Shown here in pieces: positions 61,980-64,000 of a stretch of DNA of 64,000 nucleotides (the stretch's first letter is position 1; each line of letters starts with the position of its first letter). Position numbers and translations under genes: made by a program. The notes under the pieces are model-generated. The model searched no databases. It saw only the letters and a program-made list of their open reading frames with translations, and was not told the DNA's origin. Origin of the DNA: Ferribacterium limneticum (lineage in GTDB: Bacteria; Pseudomonadota; Gammaproteobacteria; Burkholderiales; Rhodocyclaceae); assembly GCF_020510565.1 (NCBI RefSeq), contig NZ_CP075189.1, positions 1,286,501 to 1,350,500 of the forward strand, written 5' to 3'.

Positions 61980-63275
61980 ATGTCGCATTGCCTTCGTCCC
62001 CTGACCGTCGCCATCACACTGGCCCTGGCCTGTTCTGCTGTCCAGGCCAAACCGGCCAAGCCCGTGGCCAAACCGGCGGAGCCGGCGGTTTCTGCCGAAT
62101 TCGAGCTGGCCCACAATCTTGGCGCGGCGGGTGAGGAGCGTTTGCAGGCGATTGTCGATCGCTTCAACAAGGAGTCGGGCAGCGCGCTCAAGCTGGTGCG
62201 TCTGGAAAAAGGCGACAAGCCGGCGATGCTCAACCTGATGCGCCGCTACGATATGAGCGATGTCCTGAGCCAGCCAAAAGCCTTCGTGCCTTTGCATCAA
62301 ATGATGGCCAAGGCCGGCCAGCCGCTCAAGTTCGGCGAGCTGTCGGGCGATCTGAAGGCCGGTGTGGTCGATGCCAAGGGCAAAGTCGTTGCCCTGCCGG
62401 TGCTTTATTCCACCCCGGTGCTGTTCTACAACAAGAATGCTTTCCGCAAGGCCAAGCTCGACCCCGAGCAGCCGCCGAAGACCTGGTTCGAGATGCAGGG
62501 CATGCTCGACAAGCTGCAGGACGCCGGCTACGCCTGTCCCTACACCTCGTCGTGGCCGGTCTGGGTGCACGTTGACAACGTCAGCGCCATTTCCGGTGTG
62601 CCGGCAGCGACCGACAAGGGCCAGCTGACCTTCAACGGTCTGCCGCAGGTCAAGCATCTGGCGATGATGGCGACGTGGAGCAAGGCTAATTATTTCAAGT
62701 TGTTTGGTCGCCGCAATGAGGCCAGCGCCAAGTTCAACGAAGGCGAATGCGCGATGATCACCACCGATTCGCGTGAACATGTCGATTTCCGCGATGCCAA
62801 GGGTGTCGAGCTGGGCGTTGCCCCGATGCCGTATCACGACGATGTCTATGGTGGTCGTCAGTCGTCGCTGGCCGATGGGGCTTCGCTGTGGGTCGGCGCA
62901 GGTCGGACACCGGTGCAGTACAAGCAGGCGGCCAAGTTTGTCAATTTCATGCTGTCGCCGGAAATGCAGATTGAAATGGTCCGGGTCTACGGTGGCTTGC
63001 CAATGACCTCGACCGCCCGCGCCGCGGCGCGCAGCAAGCTGCTGCAGGATGGCGACAAGACGCTGGAAATCGCTTACGCCTCGCTCAAGGGCAACGGCAG
63101 CAAGCCGGCCGTGCGCGTCGCCAATATCGACTCGGTGCGTCTCATCACCAACGAAGAGATGGAAGCCGTCTGGGAAGACAAGAAGCCGGCCAAGGCGGCG
63201 CTCGATACCTCGGTCACTCGCGGCAACGCGCTGCTCGGCGCCAAGCCGCTGTTGAAGAAGGCTCAGCCCTTCTGA
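61980..63275 (+). CDS. ugpB: ABC transporter substrate-binding protein, UgpB-type
   Basis: A 431-residue periplasmic binding protein with a signal peptide (ending AVQA) and the UgpB-style body (VLYSTPVLFYNKNAFRKAKLDPEQPPKTWFEM, SSLADGASLWVG, INEEMEA-like end LITNEEMEAVWE). It binds glycerol-3-phosphate or glycerophosphodiesters. It is followed by a glycerophosphodiesterase gene with a 1-nt overlap. The permease and ATPase genes are not seen in the window. Confidence 0.88.
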   Translation: MSHCLRPLTVAITLALACSAVQAKPAKPVAKPAEPAVSAEFELAHNLGAAGEERLQAIVDRFNKESGSALKLVRLEKGDKPAMLNLMRRYDMSDVLSQPKAFVPLHQMMAKAGQPLKFGELSGDLKAGVVDAKGKVVALPVLYSTPVLFYNKNAFRKAKLDPEQPPKTWFEMQGMLDKLQDAGYACPYTSSWPVWVHVDNVSAISGVPAATDKGQLTFNGLPQVKHLAMMATWSKANYFKLFGRRNEASAKFNEGECAMITTDSREHVDFRDAKGVELGVAPMPYHDDVYGGRQSSLADGASLWVGAGRTPVQYKQAAKFVNFMLSPEMQIEMVRVYGGLPMTSTARAAARSKLLQDGDKTLEIAYASLKGNGSKPAVRVANIDSVRLITNEEMEAVWEDKKPAKAALDTSVTRGNALLGAKPLLKKAQPF

Positions 63276-64000
63276 TGGATTTCCCGCTGCCGCGCTGGTT
63301 TGCCCATCGCGGCGGCGGGGCGCTGGCCCCGGAAAATACCCTGGCCGGACTCCGGCTGGCGGCGCGCCTGGGGTTTGCGGCGGTTGAGTTTGATGTCATG
63401 TTGTCCGGCGATGGCACGCCCGTACTCATTCACGACGAAACGCTTGAGCGGACGACGAACGGCCAGGGCCTGGTCAGCGAGACGCCCGATGCCAGGCTCT
63501 TTGCGCTGGATGCAGGTAATGGCGAGCGCGTTCCGCGTTATGCCGAGGCGGTTGCCATGTGCCGCGAATATGGCCTGTTGGCCAATGTCGAAATCAAGCC
63601 GGCGGCGGGTTTCGAGCGCCAGACGGCCGAAACGGTGGCTCGCCTGAGCACCAGCCTGTGGCAGGGGGCTGCAGTGCAGCCGCTAATCTCATCCTTATCG
63701 CTGGAGGCGCTGGAAATTGCTCGCGATCTGGCACCGCAGATTCCGCGTGGTGTGCTCTTCGAGCAGGTTCCGGCCGACTGGCTCGCTGTGGTGCGGCGCC
63801 TGCAGGCGGTCACCCTGCATTGCGATGTCGAGCATTTGAGCGATGACGTGCTGGCCGAGGTGCAAGCCAATGACATTCCCGTGCTGTGTTACACGGTCAA
63901 CACGAAAAAAGCCGCAGAATCGCTGTTCGAGCGTGGGGTCAGCGCCGTCTTTACCGATCGCCTTGATCTTTTCGTGACCGAAACAAGTGCTTACAAAGGC
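63275..64000 (+). CDS. ugpQ: Glycerophosphodiester phosphodiesterase, 3' end outside window
   Basis: The first 242 residues of a GDPD enzyme. Catalytic histidine in FAHRGGGALAPENT, FDVMLSGDGTPVLIHDETLERTTNG, LANVEIKP (metal ligand Glu) and VLCYTVNTKKAAESLFERGVSAVFTDR near the end are intact. It cleaves glycerophosphodiesters to glycerol-3-phosphate and alcohol; with ugpB it forms a phosphate or carbon scavenging unit. No stop is reached by position 64000, but nearly the whole family length (about 240-250) is present. Confidence 0.92.
   Translation, partial: MDFPLPRWFAHRGGGALAPENTLAGLRLAARLGFAAVEFDVMLSGDGTPVLIHDETLERTTNGQGLVSETPDARLFALDAGNGERVPRYAEAVAMCREYGLLANVEIKPAAGFERQTAETVARLSTSLWQGAAVQPLISSLSLEALEIARDLAPQIPRGVLFEQVPADWLAVVRRLQAVTLHCDVEHLSDDVLAEVQANDIPVLCYTVNTKKAAESLFERGVSAVFTDRLDLFVTETSAYKG

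Noticed and set aside
63887..63922. ACACGGTCAACACG with A-tract inside ugpQ
   Set aside because: Encodes YTVNTKK, a segment conserved in glycerophosphodiesterases, so protein conservation explains it; the tail is poor.

Overview
The window reads as chromosomal DNA of a high-GC, respiratory, motile betaproteobacterium. I think of the Rhodocyclaceae/Azonexaceae (Dechloromonas-like). The basis is the yhdP - nitrilase-like - tldD gene order, cytochrome c4, CcoG, abundant hybrid phosphorelay proteins and c-di-GMP/PilZ genes. This is inference from gene content; no rRNA or tRNA is present to confirm it.

Layout. 1-7.2 kb: the start of a type IIG-like restriction-methyltransferase running off the left edge, a small PlsC-type acyltransferase, a DUF47/Pit phosphate uptake pair, a broken SLAC1/TDT transporter stub ahead of an alpha/beta hydrolase, and ccoG. 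7.4-11 kb: a PAS/sigma-54 activator and a TolC-like outer-membrane protein with an extra C-terminal NTF2-like domain. 11-15.4 kb: a divergent phosphorelay locus (OmpR-type regulator; stand-alone Hpt; hybrid kinase REC-REC-Hpt; single-domain REC). 15.5-23.3 kb: DUF3124 protein, K+ channel with RCK domain, small cytochrome c, MFS carrier, RND efflux pair and a DUF2892 protein. 23.4-28 kb: GGDEF-EAL protein, two tandem beta-hydroxyacid dehydrogenases, PilZ protein. 27.9-31.8 kb: CDF metal exporter, class II aldolase + mtnA, and a divergent methionine-type aminotransferase. 31.9-37.6 kb: nhaR/nhaD, mscL, glnE. 37.7-46.6 kb: yhdP, nitrilase-like, tldD, cytochrome c4, a PilJ-N periplasmic protein, aroG. 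46.7-54.5 kb: crotonase, cobalamin adenosyltransferase, then hyi - glycerate kinase - glcDEF. 54.5-64 kb: HDOD protein, PP2C phosphatase, a long inverted repeat, rhlE, a second kinase/regulator pair, a lipoprotein, ugpB and a partial glycerophosphodiesterase.

Metabolic links: glycolate oxidase (glcDEF), hydroxypyruvate isomerase, glycerate kinase and the tartronate-semialdehyde-reductase-like protein at 25.5 kb together cover glycolate/glyoxylate conversion to phosphoglycerate, but glyoxylate carboligase is not in the window. mtnA plus a fuculose-aldolase-like gene suggests handling of methylthioribose-type by-products. ugpB/ugpQ, Pit and DUF47 are all concerned with phosphate.

The most unusual signal is not a gene. 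A roughly 40-bp asymmetric motif (near-palindromic core CGGTCAACCGG, then a fixed 22-nt tail with two A/T-rich blocks about one helical turn apart, ending GAAAT) occurs at least 17 times in 64 kb, in both orientations. Seven copies are intergenic and ten lie inside unrelated protein-coding genes. Six of those genes read it in one antisense frame, as variants of a peptide like FKFGDFFRLTVA. Its architecture resembles the uptake signal sequences of Pasteurellaceae. Other repeats are a C/G-rich hairpin family (about 2.1 and 49.3 kb) and a long inverted repeat at 56.3-56.9 kb with one motif copy between its arms. I found no CRISPR array, insertion sequence, tRNA or rRNA.
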